Positions 6,457 through 6,762 of a DNA stretch of 6,762 nucleotides are shown here, in pieces. Each line of letters starts with the position of its first letter. The first letter of the stretch is position 1. The position numbers and the translations under genes were made by a program. Under the pieces are notes generated by a model. The model was not told the origin of the DNA. It saw nothing but the letters and a program-made list of their open reading frames with translations, and did no database searches. This DNA comes from Bacteroidia bacterium. GTDB taxonomy: Bacteria; Bacteroidota; Bacteroidia; Flavobacteriales; NORP286. Location: assembly GCA_016763665.1 (NCBI GenBank), contig JAESTI010000091.1, positions 1 through 6,762 of the forward strand, written 5' to 3'.

Positions 6457-6762
6457 TTAACAATTTTTGCAGGACAATTTTTTTGCCTTTTCTACTGATA
6501 TTTTTTTGCCATTATTAAAAGCGGCTACTGTAGCTTTTCGAAAGCCATTGTTTTTCACATTTGCGTTTTCCTGTTCCGCTTTTTCATAAGTTCTGTATGC
6601 TCCTGCCCAGTATATATACTCACCTTTTTTGTTCTTGATGCTGGTTACATCAGTAAATCCTTTGGATCTAAAATAAGTATCTGATATAGCTCTTCTATAT
6701 TTTCCTAATTCAATCCTAAAAACAACACCGGGTTTTGAGACAATTAGTGTATCCGTTGCGTC
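6457..6762 (-). CDS. C-terminal part of a SPOR-like domain protein
   Basis: The frame is open from the window edge at 6762 to a TAA at 6459-6457, giving the last 101 residues of a longer protein. Seen: a SPOR-like domain at residues about 15-90, with first strand VVFRIELGKYR, central WAGAYRTYEKAEQEN, and final FRKATVAAFNNGKKISVEKA. This has the same layout as the four copies in the next gene, whose domains end in sequences such as KGIEDAFLVAFKDGERI. The domain is expected to be periplasmic and to bind peptidoglycan glycan strands, though this copy is diverged in its first strand (ELGKY in place of VQVGAY). It is basic, unlike the acidic downstream protein, and ends in C98-K-N-C101. What lies N-terminal, such as a barrel, PorE-like or other modules, is outside the window. 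The palindromic element abuts its stop codon. Confidence 0.85.
   Translation of the reverse strand, partial: DATDTLIVSKPGVVFRIELGKYRRAISDTYFRSKGFTDVTSIKNKKGEYIYWAGAYRTYEKAEQENANVKNNGFRKATVAAFNNGKKISVEKAKKLSCKNC

Overview
The window is AT-rich, and all four recognisable genes lie on the minus strand. It most likely comes from a Bacteroidota genome (Cytophagales/Flavobacteriia-like). The evidence is an outer-membrane barrel joined to thrombospondin type-3 repeats, SPOR-like repeats of the VQ[IV]GA[YF] type, a polysaccharide-export lipoprotein with a C-terminal hydrophobic helix, weak Shine-Dalgarno sequences, and one match to the Bacteroidota -7 promoter motif TAnnTTTG. This assignment rests on protein style only; there is no rRNA or other marker gene here.

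In the direction of transcription (right to left) the layout is as follows. (1) 6762-6457 holds the last 101 codons of a gene that ends in a SPOR-like domain and a terminal CxxC. (2) 6456-6299 is a 158-bp, nearly full-length imperfect palindrome. It has 19-bp perfect terminal inverted repeats and is flanked by TTA direct repeats, so it looks like a small non-autonomous insertion. The right-hand TTA is also the stop codon of gene 1. (3) 6247-2453 encodes a 1264-residue envelope protein: signal peptide, OmpA-type beta-barrel, Ca-binding TSP3 repeats, a long acidic linker, and four SPOR-like domains. Between the first and second SPOR domains lies an unrecognised beta-rich repeat array. (4) 2377-1463 encodes a Wza-type outer-membrane polysaccharide export lipoprotein whose export domain is interrupted by about 60 residues of Gly/Tyr/Asn-rich low-complexity sequence. 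(5) 1429-1 encodes the N-terminal 476 residues of a Wzc/GumC-type polysaccharide co-polymerase that runs off the window.

The last two genes form a standard capsule/exopolysaccharide export pair: inner-membrane co-polymerase plus outer-membrane channel, 33 bp apart. The two genes upstream encode proteins with domains expected to bind peptidoglycan glycan strands. By inference they may tether the outer membrane to the cell wall near the export site. The two halves may simply be neighbours, because a candidate promoter sits between the large SPOR protein and the Wza-type gene.

The most noteworthy items are the barrel-TSP3-4xSPOR architecture, in which SPOR repeats take the place usually held by an OmpA C-terminal domain; the internal repeat array of unknown fold; the Gly-rich insert in the Wza-type protein; and the palindromic element. 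No RNA genes, CRISPR arrays or complete transposase genes were seen. No stretch over 300 bp lacks a gene.
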